Notes: generated by a model from the letters alone, not told the origin. Numbered from the stretch's first letter, positions 33,836 to 45,680 are shown. The stretch: 64,000 bases of DNA from Timema cristinae (GCA_039000515.1 JBCFYV010002255.1:24921963-24985962); one strand, 5' to 3'. Translations and numbers: made by a program.

Positions 33836-34235
33836 CTACGTATGCAGCAAAAACATGGATATCGAACTGTAGGAAATACTAGGAAAGTGAAGAACTTGGA
33901 AATGAAGTTTGTGAAGAGCTGTCAAAAGACGAAACAGGATTAGAAATAAGATTATCTGGGAAAGAGTTGGGGTACAGAGAGTACATGAGATAGTAGAAGA
34001 AGAAATAATTATATTGAAGGAATACCAAAGAGAATGATGGAGATGAAGTATGTAGAATAATGGACCGCAAGGTGCACAAAGAAAGAGATTGGAGGACAAG
34101 ATAACTGAAAGTTTGCAAGTGAGAAGAGAAAAATGGAAGGGATTAAAGGAAGAATAGTAAGGATAGATTAATATGGAGGCAATTTAATAAACACGACCCG
34201 GCCAAAGGCTGGAACTGTTGATAATGATGATGACA
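33836..34235 (+). pseudogene. LINE 3' remnant with shared 3' tail
   Basis: Plus-strand frames give AAKTWISN, then a degraded post-RT region and RKRLEDKI. The 3' untranslated tail AATAAACACGACCCGGCCAA AGG is followed by (GAT)n. The same GACCCGGCCAAAGG tail closes the fragment at 45681-45850, so both derive from one LINE family. Many stops and shifts are present. Confidence 0.65.
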
Positions 34236-34404
34236 TGAAGTATTGTGAAGATAATACATATTTTAATAATACTCCATTTTAAGAATAGTAAGAGCCATAA
34301 AAAAAAATTTAGTCTGAAATAATCTATCAGCTTTTAGTATCTACTTTCTGGATTATAGTGCTTTTGGGAGGGTAAACAACATAAAGTGTATTTATTTTCT
34401 ATTA

Positions 34405-34490
34405 TATCACATCTTACTACCTGCCAGGTTTGTTTGCATATCCATGCTAGTATGGAGGGATGAGGAATTAAGAATTTAAAGAAAATGTAT
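34405..34490 (-). mobile_element. SINE-A/B tail fragment
   Basis: CACATCTTACTACCTGCCAG and ATGCTAGTATGGAGG resemble the complement of the shared 3' tail. The head is unrecognisable. Confidence 0.4.
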
Positions 34491-34639
34491 CTATACTATC
34501 GCGGAAATAGAAGCGGTAGACCATTGATGGACAAATTATCTCAGTACACTAGACTTGATTTCTAGCACTAATATCCCTTTCACCAACAAAGCAGACTAAT
34601 CCTGCTCACCAATACAGGCTAAATGATAATTAATCTGAG

Positions 34640-35215
34640 TATCTTTTACTAAAACGAGAAATATTAACAAGAATACAAACAGGCAAAAAATGGTCACATG
34701 TGCTTCACTCAATGATCAAATTAAAACTATCAAATAAAATCAAATCTAGGATAAAGCAAACTCTTTTCAAATCATTAGTAAAATATGGCAGTGAAACTTG
34801 GACAATAACAAAGAGAAGAGCAAGAAGATGATAACATTTGAAAATAAGGTGCCGAGGAGAATACTTGGACCAATAAGAGAAGGAAATGATTGGAGAATTA
34901 GGAAAAAAGTGAAACCATAGAATGGTAAACACAACCTGACATTTCATCAGTCATTAAGAGCAGAAGACTAGCGTGGTTTATTCACGTTCAAAGAAGAGGA
35001 TATAGTTTGATAAAGGATGTAAGTGAAGGAAGACCTGAAATTAAACGACCACTGGACAGACCATGAAACAGATTAGAGAGATAATGTAGGGAAGGACCTA
35101 AATAGCCTAGGTGTAGAAGAGACAAGGACGAGTAACAAACAGGGGTTCAAGGGGGTTGTGTGGGTGAGGCTAAGGACTGGAGCGGTTTGAATGGCCACGT
35201 AAGAAGTACAGTATA
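34640..35215 (+). pseudogene. LINE C-terminal remnant (SETWTITKR type)
   Basis: Plus-strand frames give IKQTLFKSLVKYGSETWTIT, then RRILGPIREGNDWRI, IKSRRLAWFIHVQRRG, VSEGRPEIKRPLDRP and GVEETRTSNKQGFKGVV. These match in order the end of the RT, the WxxHVxRR segment and the C-terminal RGRPRxxW region of arthropod LINEs. The reading frame is broken several times. The family differs from the 4.4-kb and 7.3-kb copies. Confidence 0.82.
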
Positions 35216-35251
35216 TCTTACTAATTTGCCTTAGAAAGAGATAAGAGCAAT

Positions 35252-35435
35252 TTAATATAAAAATATATATATATATATAATAAATATATAAAATTTATAT
35301 ATATATATATAAATATATAAAAATATATATATATAATATATATAAAAATATATATATATATAAAAATATATATAAAATATATATTATATAAATATATAAA
35401 AATATAATAATATTAATATATATAATATATTTATA
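35252..35435. repeat. TA-rich simple sequence
   Basis: About 180 bp of AAATATATATA-type repeats, directly left of the foldback element at 35461. Confidence 0.9.
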
Positions 35436-35460
35436 TCTTCAAATTTTTCTAGACACTTAA

Positions 35461-35824
35461 GGTGCAGCAGAAGGGAGCACAAGTAATTTCACAGTTTTTT
35501 TGAGCATTATATTTGTTTGGCTAAATTAAATAAAGTATTTCTCTAGTAGCAACATAGAACTTAATTTTCTGCACATACTAATATTAACAGATCTTGAATA
35601 TCTGTCGAGGGTGTCCTGGAATTTTTTCAAAACTTTTTAAATAAAGATAAAAAGTTTTGACAAAACTCCAGGACAACCTTGACAGATATTCAAGATATTT
35701 TGATATTAGCATGTGCAGAAAATTAAGTTCTATGTTGCTACTGGAAAAATATCGATTTATTTTATCAAAAAGAATGTAATGCTCTAAAAACTGTAAAATT
35801 ACTCGCGATCCCTTCTGTCGCACC
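35461..35824. mobile_element. Foldback (palindromic) element, copy 2, 364 bp
   Basis: Ends GGTGCAGCAGAAGGGAGCAC and CGATCCCTTCTGTCGCACC are inverted copies. The arms pair almost completely around a centre near 35630-35655. TTAA occurs on both sides (35457-35460 and 35825-35828). It is clearly the same family as 9978-10339. The TTAA flanks suggest piggyBac-type mobilisation, but the termini GGTGC differ from canonical CCCT ends, so class is uncertain. Confidence 0.87.
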
Positions 35825-35828
35825 TTAA

Positions 35829-38224
35829 TTGTATTAAATATAAATAAGATTGTTTTGTGTGTGTACATACAAATTGAGGATGTATCAAAATATGTTTGTA
35901 AGCTGAAATTTGCCAAGCAGGTGGAAGAACCAACCCAGATATTTTTTAAACTGGGAGGATTAAAAGTTGCAAGACTGATAGAAGAAACAGTTTTCCACTG
36001 CGGTAGAAAATTGAAACCATGCAGAGGGGTCGAAAGATCACACAGTATATCGGCACAGTTTTAATCTATTAACTGGGGTAAAAAGAAAAGACGACCTTGG
36101 TACTTACAAAATGTATAAGAAAATCTACTTTTTTGACGTGGTTAAGGGGGAATAAAATGCAAGGAATAAAAACACACTTTTAGCTAGTACATTTAAAATA
36201 AAGAAATTCTGGTGACATATCTCGATGAAGCGTTATTCTAGTTGAGAATTTTATACAAACAACATAAAATATTCCATTTATGCAATTTGGTGAACTGGGA
36301 TGCTCTTTTAATCAAAATGTCTATGTAATGATGCATACTAGTATTTCTGTAAACCTTCCTTCCTTTCTAAATTAAAAAATAAATGCTAAGTAAATCATGT
36401 TAAGAATTATGTCATGTCCCGACCATTACTGTAGTGTTAATATTTCTCATTAGAGAAGAAGTGGATATTTTTCCTTGGTGATAAGTTAATTGGGGAAAAT
36501 GTTAATACCATATCTAAGAGTACATTATATTTAAAGAGAATAGCCATTGTTCAAGTGGTTCAAGACTCCATCCTCACAATGTGTGTCAAAATATACAAAT
36601 ATATCCTTAGGTACGCGATAGATTGTTTGAAATATAAATTCAAATAACTTGATATGAGGTTTAAAAATAAAATAAAAATTAGAATGGCCGCCATATTAAA
36701 AGTATTAACAGATTTAAGAAAACATGAAAATATATCATTGGGCCTAGGTTCAAAGAATGTCCATGCCAAATTTCGTTAATATTGGTCCAGGCATTCGAGA
36801 GTTATCGCTTAGCAAAGAACCCGATAGAAAAACAGTCAGAAGAAATTCTAAATGATCAAGTTAAAACTTAAGTTTGTTACGCTCGGTCAACTATTTAGTT
36901 CCACTTATCTTATAATCGCACTTGGGAATATACTCCCTAAGTTTGTGCACTCAGTTTGTAGTTGATGAGTAATATTTTTTCTAAAAATTTAATATAGTAT
37001 ATTATTTTATTGTAGATTTGGGACACTTATTCTTCGAAACCTATGGTAGTCGAGAGATTCGAGATTCGCAAAAATATCAAAAGATTATCTTTAACACAAT
37101 AAGCCCTTAACCCCAAATAAAAATTTCAAACAATTGGTAAAAGGGTTATATAAATTTATAAATTTGAAAGAATAACATAATCACAAAAAAAAAAAAGTCA
37201 GAAGGTTAAAAAGCCACATATGGGCCAAAAGGATTGAAAAGAAAAGAAATAGTAAAAGGTTACTGGGTTAAAAAGCGTAAATAGAATGAAAGGGGTTAAG
37301 AGTGTAAAATTTAAATAGGGCAAAAATAGTATTTCTTTAGGTAAAGTGGGCAAATAGGGTGAAAGAGGTTTATATGTTAAATGGGGTAGATGCCGTAAAA
37401 AATGCTAAAATACTTTTTATTGTATTTGATAACAAACCTTTGTCTATACTGACATTTTACCTCTTTATTTATTTCTTGTACCAACAAGAAAGAATTCAAA
37501 TTATTTTGTTTTGATAAGTTATAGCTTAATCTTCCAAGGAAATGTCAGCTTTTGAAATTTGTTCGGATTATATATATTTTGACATTGTGTATTAGTCAGT
37601 TTACCTTTCGCGTTTTGTATCACAATTCACATCAATAAATTATTCATATTAAAACATAATTTAAGATTTGGTTACCATTCCCATGTTTAATTTTATATAC
37701 TAACAAAGCTACTATAATTATATAGATTCAGTTTGCGAGGAACGGGAACATAAGTTAATGTAATATAAAATTATTATATTCGGTTGTTTATGACGTAGTA
37801 ATATAGATTAACAAAATTACTTTTTTAAATAAATTTTAACTATTTTAACTTAACTTCAGTTGTACATCTATAAGGATTCGAGTTTGAATCCGAGATTATA
37901 AATAAAATTTAATATTAGGATTTTTTAGATTAAGATTAAAAAAATATATGACTCGACCCATTTCTAGTCTAGTGATGTCAATTGTTTTGGGATTGCTAAA
38001 GTTAGTTTGGTAATGCACAAGGAGAAATCATAGGCATAAAAACAACGTACTGGTCAATGTTGATAACACTAATTTAATAAGGTTTTGATGTGATAAACCA
38101 CTAAGAATTATGAGTGACACTGGTATTAGTATTAATAAAAACTAAAATTATCAAGTAAGAGTGAAAGTATAAAATTTAAAATAAATGTGGGAGAGCGCAA
38201 TTTAAATTATTTCTGGGCAAAAAA
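35829..38224. other. No gene confirmed; contains dispersed repeat at 36640-36860
   Basis: The plus-strand frame 35855-36064 has a coding-like stretch (EEPTQIFFKLGGLKVARLIE) but no recognised family or splice context. The rest is AT-rich without recognisable exons. Confidence 0.3.
36640..36860 (+). repeat. Dispersed repeat, second copy of the 30.1-kb family
   Basis: It shares GGTTCAAAGAATGTCC, AATTTCGTTAATATTGGTCC and GAGTTATCGCTT order with 30230-30310. Confidence 0.6.
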
Positions 38225-39480
38225 TAAACTTAACATGAGCATGACTGGAGTGTAGAAATAAACACTATAATTGAAAGTGCTTGGAACAGAATAAAAGAGG
38301 ATTTAGTTGAGTGTGCAAAAGATATGTGTGGATCTGCGATTGTGGGAAACATTAAAATGGTGACTGTAAAGGTGAAATAAGTTGTGAGAGAAAAGAAAGA
38401 AGTATGAAAAAGAAATATTGCTATGAAGAATGAACCATACATGAGAAGTTTTGGAAAACATGGGTTAAGAAGGAAAAAGATGAATGCAAAGAAAGTAGTA
38501 AAGATTAGTAAAGAACAAATGAGATTAAATTGAGAAATAATGCATAATTATTATGATGGAAAAATGAAACTGTTTTTGAACTGGGTAGAGAGAACGAAAC
38601 AAGGCGTTCAAGTATATACCCGATATATTCAGAATGAACGCGGTGAGATGATCTGGGAAGAAAATAGAATAAGAGAGCGATGAGGGGAGTATTTTGAAAA
38701 AAATTTAGTGAAAACGTAGAGAAAGTAGCAGAAAATATATAAATGTTATGATGAGTTAAATAAATAAAGAGGCTGAGGTGTTAAAATCTAAGAAAGTTTT
38801 AAATAATTGCAAAGCTGCGGACGTAGATGGTATCGGAAGTGAAATGATTAATTGTGGGGGCATGAAACTACCTCTAAAATTGTGTGAGTTGTTCAATGTG
38901 TGTGCTGTGATATCAAATGTTCCTAATAACTGGAAGAACGCTGTCCTTGTTCCTTTGTTCAAAGGTAAAGGTAGTGAATGTAAGGATTCAAGGGCTATTA
39001 GTTTGTTGAATATTCCAAGAATAGTTTTTGGGAGAGTTTTAAATGAGAGGATGTGTGAAAAAAAAAACTGCGGACAAGATTTGGGGTGTGCAATGTGGAA
39101 TTTATGCCAGGTATAGGTTATATGGGGTGTATGTTTGCATTACAATAAGTGACTGAGACAATTATGGCAGAAAGAAAGAAAGCTTATTGTGAATTTGTTT
39201 ATTTGGAGAAAGCGTATGATTGGAAGAATAGGAGTACAGTTTGTTTCGGAATGTTCTGAGAGAGTATGGTAAAGATTCATGATTAGTATATGCAATTATG
39301 GTGGTGGTAAATTATAAGTAAATTTGGGTTAGGGTGAATGGAGCTTTTAACGAATGGTTTTACATTGAACAGGGTGCTAGACAAGGTAGTATTATACCTC
39401 AGTGAATGTTTAACGTAAGTTTATGAGGAATGCTTGGGAGTACATGGTTGGTGTACAATTGAGCAATGTTAATGGGAATG
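38225..39480 (+). pseudogene. LINE ORF2 remnant: linker and reverse transcriptase core
   Basis: The largest LINE piece in the window. Upstream part (38225-38700): WNRIKEDLVECAKDMCG and GKMKLFLNWVERTK, then YIQNERGEMIWEENRIRER, typical of the region between endonuclease and RT. The RT core follows: KAADVDGIGSEMINCGG (38810-38860), NNWKNAVLVPLFKGKG (38927-38974), AISLLNIPRIVFGRVLNERM. The catalytic-motif region FVYLEKAYD (about 39191-39217) and the ARQGSIIPQ segment (about 39371-39402) lie in a shifted frame with an in-frame stop after it. The FADD box is not visible, so the copy is truncated or decayed at about 39480. It is non-functional. Confidence 0.9.
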
Positions 39481-39743
39481 CGGCAAAGAACTTTCGCTTT
39501 CCTAATGTCATAAACTAAGTAAGTTAATTTGAGTAGTACAAATTATCTGGTTTGTTAAAAATAAGATTATTTTACTCTTCAAAAGAATATGATATATATA
39601 TTATTAAACTATAATGAGCTGTAACAATATTATATATAGATATATAAACTTGCACATATAAGATAATTTTCAGTTTTTACGTTTTAAACAATTAATTCAA
39701 GTTGTTTGGTTCGTTTTAAATAAATTCTATTAATAACATGTCA

Positions 39744-39923
39744 TTTTCCGTTCGGCCTTTGGGGCTGCACGTATACTATAAACATACTAGTGGAGTAGGA
39801 ATAAGGACCCTTAAAGAAAATTTACCGGCATTTGCGTTGAAGGATATTGGGAAAAACATTTAGTAAAATAACAAACACTAAATAGACCTAAGCAAGTTTC
39901 GAATCTCAATATCTCTATTTATA

Positions 39924-39955
<32 letters not shown>

Positions 39956-40285
39956 GCACCGCCTCTTACTACCCGTTCGGGATATACGCACTTACGCTAA
40001 TGTGTAATAGTAGGGTGATTGTGAGATGAAATGAAGGACCTACAGTTTAACGTGGGATCCGAACCACGGTGGAGGCCTGGCATTCCCCACATTCACAAGA
40101 TGTCTTGTCAGAGGTGAAGGAAGGGTTTGGTAATCAGATAAATCTGTGCCGGGACCGAGGATTGAACCCTGGCCGCCAGCATAGAAGTCTGACACCTTAC
40201 CCCCAGACCACCAGGTCACCAGTCTCTATTTCTAGTTATCTAGTTCAACACAAGAGTGATGCGTCAGACCTTTCGACCACCTATG
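39744..40285 (-). mobile_element. SINE-B, old, interrupted by SINE-A
   Basis: The 3' two thirds lie at 39744-39920 (CCGTTCGGCC tail complement, ATTTGCGTTGAAGGATATTG body, GTTTCGAATCTCAATATCTC B-box region). The head lies at 40223-40285 (AGTTCAACACAAGAGTGATG, TTTCGACCACC). They are separated by a complete SINE-A at 39921-40222. Confidence 0.85.
39921..40222 (-). mobile_element. SINE-A inserted into SINE-B
   Basis: Complete SINE-A with head GGTGACCTGGTGGTCTGGGG, B-box GGTTCAATCC, body, CCCGAACGGGTAGTAAGAGG tail and a long (AAT)n run. The target duplication TCTCTATTT is at 39912-39920 and 40223-40231. An 88-codon open frame inside it is a chance reading. Confidence 0.93.
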
Positions 40286-41457
40286 TTGTTTCTGGTATTC
40301 TTAATTTAAAAAACATGTATATTACATTAAGATAATTCTATCACTAGAATTAAAAATGTAATTAAATATCAGTAAAACAGATTAGTATAATATATTTCAT
40401 ACTTAACTTTCGTTAGTGGGCCGTCAATATTTATTAGTTTTGATCAAACCTTTTCTAAGCATTGTGTACATTTTGGGTTATGTCTCATCTAAAACTGTGA
40501 AAAATAATGATAAGAACTTTAATCAAAAATAAAATAAGTTGCAAGTGTTAGCTTGAAATAAAAAACGCCTTGTTGGAAAGAATAAAAATTTCCATTATTA
40601 GTGTTTTTGTTGACATATCATTTACCTTTGTATTCATAGAGGTGTAGTTATGTTCCTTTTTCAAAAATATTATAATATTTTCTTCTTCGTTTGGATTCAT
40701 ATTTTATATATTACATTTATATTTTATATATATTTATCAAGTTCCTCTGCAAGCAGTTTATTGTCTGACTTTGTATATACTACTATTGAAAATATTTTAT
40801 TTTGAATTCATTAAACCCACTTAGTTTTAATTAAACCCATTTATTTAGTAAAAATATGATCATAAAAAATATTGAAAACTAATTTTATTAGGCGATGTCA
40901 CATTCGTTTTCATCAGCAATGATTTAATTTCAACAAGAACCATAAAAAAAAGAAACCTTATTGGAATCCGACTCGCGACTTAATTAGTTTTACATTCATT
41001 ATTTAGAATAACACAATATTGTTCCGGAGAAAACTAGAGAGAGCTTCACCGAAGTGAAAAAGTAATAGCTAGTGCAGTGTTTTCGTTTAGCGTTAGTTCT
41101 TCGACGCGAGGCGGGAAAAAGGGAGAGAAAGGGGGTAAAAAAAAAAAAGCCACACTCTCCTTTGCTTGTCTCAAGGACAAGATTTAATTAGAACATCAAT
41201 TAAACGACAGGTTCTTGTCGCGCCTTGCCCTTCTTCACTAAAGTGTCTACAGCTCATTAACTTGAGTGCTTGGAACAGAAAGAGGATATAGCGCAAGTAA
41301 AACAAGAATGGCAGCAAAAAATTGATGAAACTGCAGTTTTCTCCCATTATTAAAAACAAATTACAATAAAAGCTATTATTTTTTATACTAGCGTGTTGGT
41401 AATCCCAAATCCAACCTGGTAGGATGTGATTCAATAATATTTCAGGAAAATTAATAT
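40286..41457. other. No gene recognised
   Basis: AT-rich. The patch at 41090-41240 is less AT-rich, but I see no exon. Confidence 0.4.
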
Positions 41458-41606
41458 TTTCAATCGTGTCTTGCTACCCCCTGGGCTATCCATATATTTA
41501 TGCTAATGAAGGTAAGGATATACACGGTAGATTTTATAATAAATGCATACGCATTCACATGGATGGGTAAGGAAAATACTTTTAGGAATAACTACTTTAG
41601 TAAATA
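41458..41606 (-). mobile_element. SINE-B tail and body remnant
   Basis: CGTGTCTTGCTACCCCCTGG, ATGCTAATGAAGG and a body like CGCATTCACATGGATGGG match the 3' half of SINE-B on the minus strand. The head is not recognisable. Confidence 0.55.
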
Positions 41607-41749
41607 CATCTATGATTAAACATAAACCATCCTTTCACCGTAAAATCAGACGGGAATGATTCCTTATTAGGCGTGTCAAATAGTGTGCGTGATAGTTTTT
41701 TTTATAATATTTAAAATTAATGGTACAGCACACCGCACAGATTTTCTCC

Positions 41750-42560
41750 CACTTTTATCTTAAAATAGAAATTTACTGAAAACTCGTAACATATGTGAAA
41801 TTAGCTCATAGGTATATAAACTGTTGTAGAAACATTATAGCAAATATCATAAATGAAATAATATACAATGTTACTTACTCACTATATGGCATTAGTGACC
41901 AGGAAAACTATCGGAGAAAATTTGAGAAATTAGAAACATCTTTGTCCAGCAAAGAGCATAAGGATCAAATTCATTTAAGAAGATATGAATTAAAAAGTAT
42001 TTTATATTATTTCTTTTAGATAAGAAATTATTGGTTTTATAAAAATGTATTTCAAATAAAAATTGTTATCTTTAATAGTACTACAACTTTAAAATGATAA
42101 GGTATTTTATATTGCTAATAGTTGCGCAAAAATGATGGAAATTGGGAGATTTCCCATATGTAAGTTTATCCTCAAAGTAATTTTCATGACAACAATAGTT
42201 AAAATCTTATTAATAATGATAAACAGTGTATATATATAAAATTTACTCAAAATCGTTAGAGCAAATTTCAAGAAAATATATTATTTCTCATTTTGCCCTT
42301 CAGTAAACTACCCTTGGATTTAAAGTTAGATATCTAATTTTTTAAAAAAACCTCGGGAAGACTTTAAGAAAACCCCAGATACCAGGTTTTAGCTCAATCA
42401 GTTAAAGTGTTTCGTCTCTAGGCCTTGGTATAGACAAACACATGACATCGCGAAAACCACCTTATTTTGTTAAGGCTATCATGAAACGTCGACATTTATC
42501 AAAATCTCGAACTCGACTTTTTTAGTGATGGTATTGAGAGAAATTATAAATACAGATATA
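41750..42560 (+). repeat. Unclassified dispersed repeat, copy 1
   Basis: It aligns in order with 47780-48560: ATATGTGAAA, then TGTTGTAGAAACAT, ATGAAATAATATACAATGTT, GTTGCGCAAAAATGATGG, CCTCAAAGTAATTTTCATG, AAACTACCCTTGG, GACATCGCGAAAACCACC and CATGAAACGTCGACATT. No terminal repeats or coding domain were identified. The open frame at 41795-42019 has no counterpart that stays open in copy 2. Confidence 0.72.
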
Positions 42561-42718
42561 ATTTTAAAATAGTTCTTCATATTTCTTATGTGGCAAGATT
42601 TTTTCGTCAAGGTATCGAAATGAAACGTCCTATTTAAATGTGAACGCTATAACAAATCGCTTTCTTATAAAGCTATATTAGCTAATTTAAAACTCTTCTT
42701 TTATAATTAATTTTATAT

Positions 42719-42755
<37 letters not shown>

Positions 42756-43096
42756 TCACATAGACCCTTGGAGAAGATATTATGTATAATTTTTGTCTGC
42801 CTACAGCCATACCCTTTAAAAAATTCTATAAGAGTTATTCCAGTATTTAGTCAATACTCTGATAAATTACCTAAAATTTGCAGAGCCTCCACACAAAACT
42901 CTTTCCAAGTAAGTTTTGGAAGAGATTATTTTCCCAATAGTAAATTATTTTAACAATATAGTATCTTCTTCTAAGAATATTGTAAAATACACTCCATCTT
43001 TTTATATAAGTCAGAAGGGAACATTCCTTTGACTAACTCCTACATCGCAGAGCACGCTGAATAATCGTGACAGTGAAATAAATAATCATCAGCACC
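42561..43096. other. No gene; (TA)n microsatellite
   Basis: A (TA)n run lies at about 42727-42750. The frame at 42768-42953 has no known domain. Confidence 0.4.
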
Positions 43097-45680
43097 CAAG
43101 CTTGTTGACAAGTCTATCAACCCTCTCACTCCCAGACCACCCAGCTGAAAGCCAACTGGCCAGAACATGTTCCAAGCTTGTTGACAAGTCTATCAACCCT
43201 CTCACTCCCAGACCACCCAGCTGAAAGCCAACTGGCCAGACCATGTTCCAAGCTTGTTGACAAGTCTATCAACCCTCTCACTCCCAGACCACCCAGCTGA
43301 AAGCCAACTGGCCAGAACATGTTCCAAGCTTGTTGACAAGTCTATCAACCCTCTCACTCCCGGCCCACCAAGCTGTGAACCAACTAGACAGACCATGTTC
43401 CAAGCTTGTTGACAAGTCTATCAACCCTCTCACTCCCGGCCCACCAAGCTGTGAACCAACTAGACAGACCATGTTCCAAGCTTGTTGACAAGTCTATCAA
43501 CCCTCTCACTCCCGGCCCACCAAGCTGTGAACCAACTAGACAGACCATGTTCCAAGCTTGTTGACCAGTCTATCAACCCTCTCACTCCCAGACCACCCAG
43601 CTGAAAGCCAACTGGCCAGACCATGTTCCAAGCTTGTTGACAAGTCTATCAACCCTCTCACTCCCAGACCACCCAGCTGAAAGCCAACTGGCCAGAACAT
43701 GTTCCAAGCTTGTTGACAAGTCTATCAACCCTCTCACTCCCAGCCCACACAGCTGAAAGCCAACTGGCCAGAACATGTTCCAAGCTTGTTGACAAGTCTA
43801 TCAACCCTCTCACTCCCAGACCACACAGCTGAAAAGCCAACTGGCCAGACCATGTTCCAAGCTTGTTGACCAGTCTATCAAACCTCTCACTCCCAGCCCA
43901 CACAGCTGAAAGCCAACTGGCCAGAACATGTTCCAAGCTTGTTGACAAGTCTATCAACCCTCTCACTCCCAGACCACCCAGCTGAGAGCCAACTGGCCAG
44001 AACACGTTCCAAGCTTGTTGACAAGTCTATCAACCCTCTCACTCCCAGACCACACAGCTGAAAGCCAACTGGCCAGAACATGTTCCAAGCTTGTTGACAA
44101 GTCTATCAACCCTCTCACTCCCGGCCCACCAAGCTGTGAACCAACTAGACAGACCATGTTCCAAGCTTGTTGACAAGTCTATCAACCCTCTCACTCCCGG
44201 CCCACCAAGCTGTGAACCAACTAGACAGACCATGTTCCAAGCTTGTTGACAAGTCTATCAACCCTCTCACTCCCGGCCCACCAAGCTGTGAACCAACTAG
44301 ACAGACCATGTTCCAAGCTTGTTGACCAGTCTATCAACCCTCTCACTCCCAGACCACCCAGCTGAAAGCCAACTGGCCAGACCATGTTCCAAGCTTGTTG
44401 ACAAGTCTATCAACCCTCTCACTCCCAGACCACCCAGCTGAAAGCCAACTGGCCAGAACATGTTCCAAGCTTGTTGACAAGTCTATCAACCCTCTCACTC
44501 CCAGCCCACACAGCTGAAAGCCAACTGGCCAGAACATGTTCCAAGCTTGTTGACAAGTCTATCAACCCTCTCACTCCCAGACCACACAGCTGAAAAGCCA
44601 ACTGGCCAGACCATGTTCCAAGCTTGTTGACCAGTCTATCAAACCTCTCACTCCCAGCCCACACAGCTGAAAGCCAACTGGCCAGAACATGTTCCAAGCT
44701 TGTTGACAAGTCTATCAACCCTCTCACTCCCAGACCACCCAGCTGAGAGCCAACTGGCCAGAACACGTTCCAAGCTTGTTGACAAGTCTATCAACCCTCT
44801 CACTCCCAGACCACACAGCTGAAAGCCAACTGGCCAGAACATGTTCCAAGCTTGTTGACAAGTCTATCAACCCTCTCACTCCCGGCCCACCAAGCTGTGA
44901 ACCAACTAGACAGACCATGTTCCAAGCTTGTTGACAAGTCTATCAACCCTCTCACTCCCGGCCCACCAAGCTGTGAACCAACTAGACAGACCATGTTCCA
45001 AGCTTGTTGACAAGTCTATCAACCCTCTCACTCCCGGCCCACCAAGCTGTGAACCAACTAGACAGACCATGTTCCAAGCTTGTTGACCAGTCTATCAACC
45101 CTCTCACTCCCAGACCACCCAGCTGAAAGCCAACTGGCCAGACCATGTTCCAAGCTTGTTGACAAGTCTATCAACCCTCTCACTCCCAGACCACCCAGCT
45201 GAAAGCCAACTGGCCAGAACATGTTCCAAGCTTGTTGACAAGTCTATCAACCCTCTCACTCCCAGCCCACACAGCTGAAAGCCAACTGGCCAGAACATGT
45301 TCCAAGCTTGTTGACAAGTCTATCAACCCTCTCACTCCCAGACCACACAGCTGAAAAGCCAACTGGCCAGACCATGTTCCAAGCTTGTTGACCAGTCTAT
45401 CAAACCTCTCACTCCCAGCCCACACAGCTGAAAGCCAACTGGCCAGAACATGTTCCAAGCTTGTTGACAAGTCTATCAACCCTCTCACTCCCAGACCACC
45501 CAGCTGAGAGCCAACTGGCCAGAACACGTTCCAAGCTTGTTGACAAGTCTATCAACCCTCTCACTCCCAGACCACACAGCTGAAAGCCAACTGGCCAGAA
45601 CATGTTCCAAACTTGTTGACAAGTCTATCAACCCTCTCACTCCTAGACCTCCCAGCTGGGAACCCGTTCCAAGGTTATTG
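43097..45680. repeat. 76-bp satellite with 761-bp higher-order repeat
   Basis: About 34 head-to-tail monomers of 76 bp, starting GTTCCAAGCTTGTTGACAAG; nearly all contain one AAGCTT (HindIII) site. Three type-A monomers (to 43320) precede three copies of a ten-monomer unit: 43321-44081, 44082-44842 and 44843-45603, each exactly 761 bp (nine of 76 and one of 77 bp). Marker variants recur every 761 bp: three consecutive GGCCCACCAAG monomers, the extra A in CTGAAAAGCC (43831, 44592, 45353) and GAACACGTTCC (44002, 44763, 45524). A diverged monomer ends the array. Open frames of 64 and 115 codons on the minus strand are frame-rotating by-products. Comparable organisation is known from centromeric alpha satellite, but a single 2.6-kb block does not show centromere function. 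Confidence 0.98.

Noticed and set aside
40069..40335. 88-codon plus ORF
   Set aside because: Antisense reading through a SINE-A copy and its SINE-B host.
42388..42415. tRNA-like TAGCTCAATCAGTTAAAG
   Set aside because: Resembles an A-box, but no B-box or acceptor stem follows, and it lies in an unclassified repeat.
43126..45603. Series of 64- and 115-codon minus-strand ORFs with near-identical peptides
   Set aside because: They arise because 76 is not a multiple of three, so frames rotate through the satellite; no start context, domain or single continuous frame.
43097..45680. CRISPR-like regular array
   Set aside because: The units are contiguous 76-bp monomers without unique spacers, in a eukaryotic repeat context; it is a satellite.
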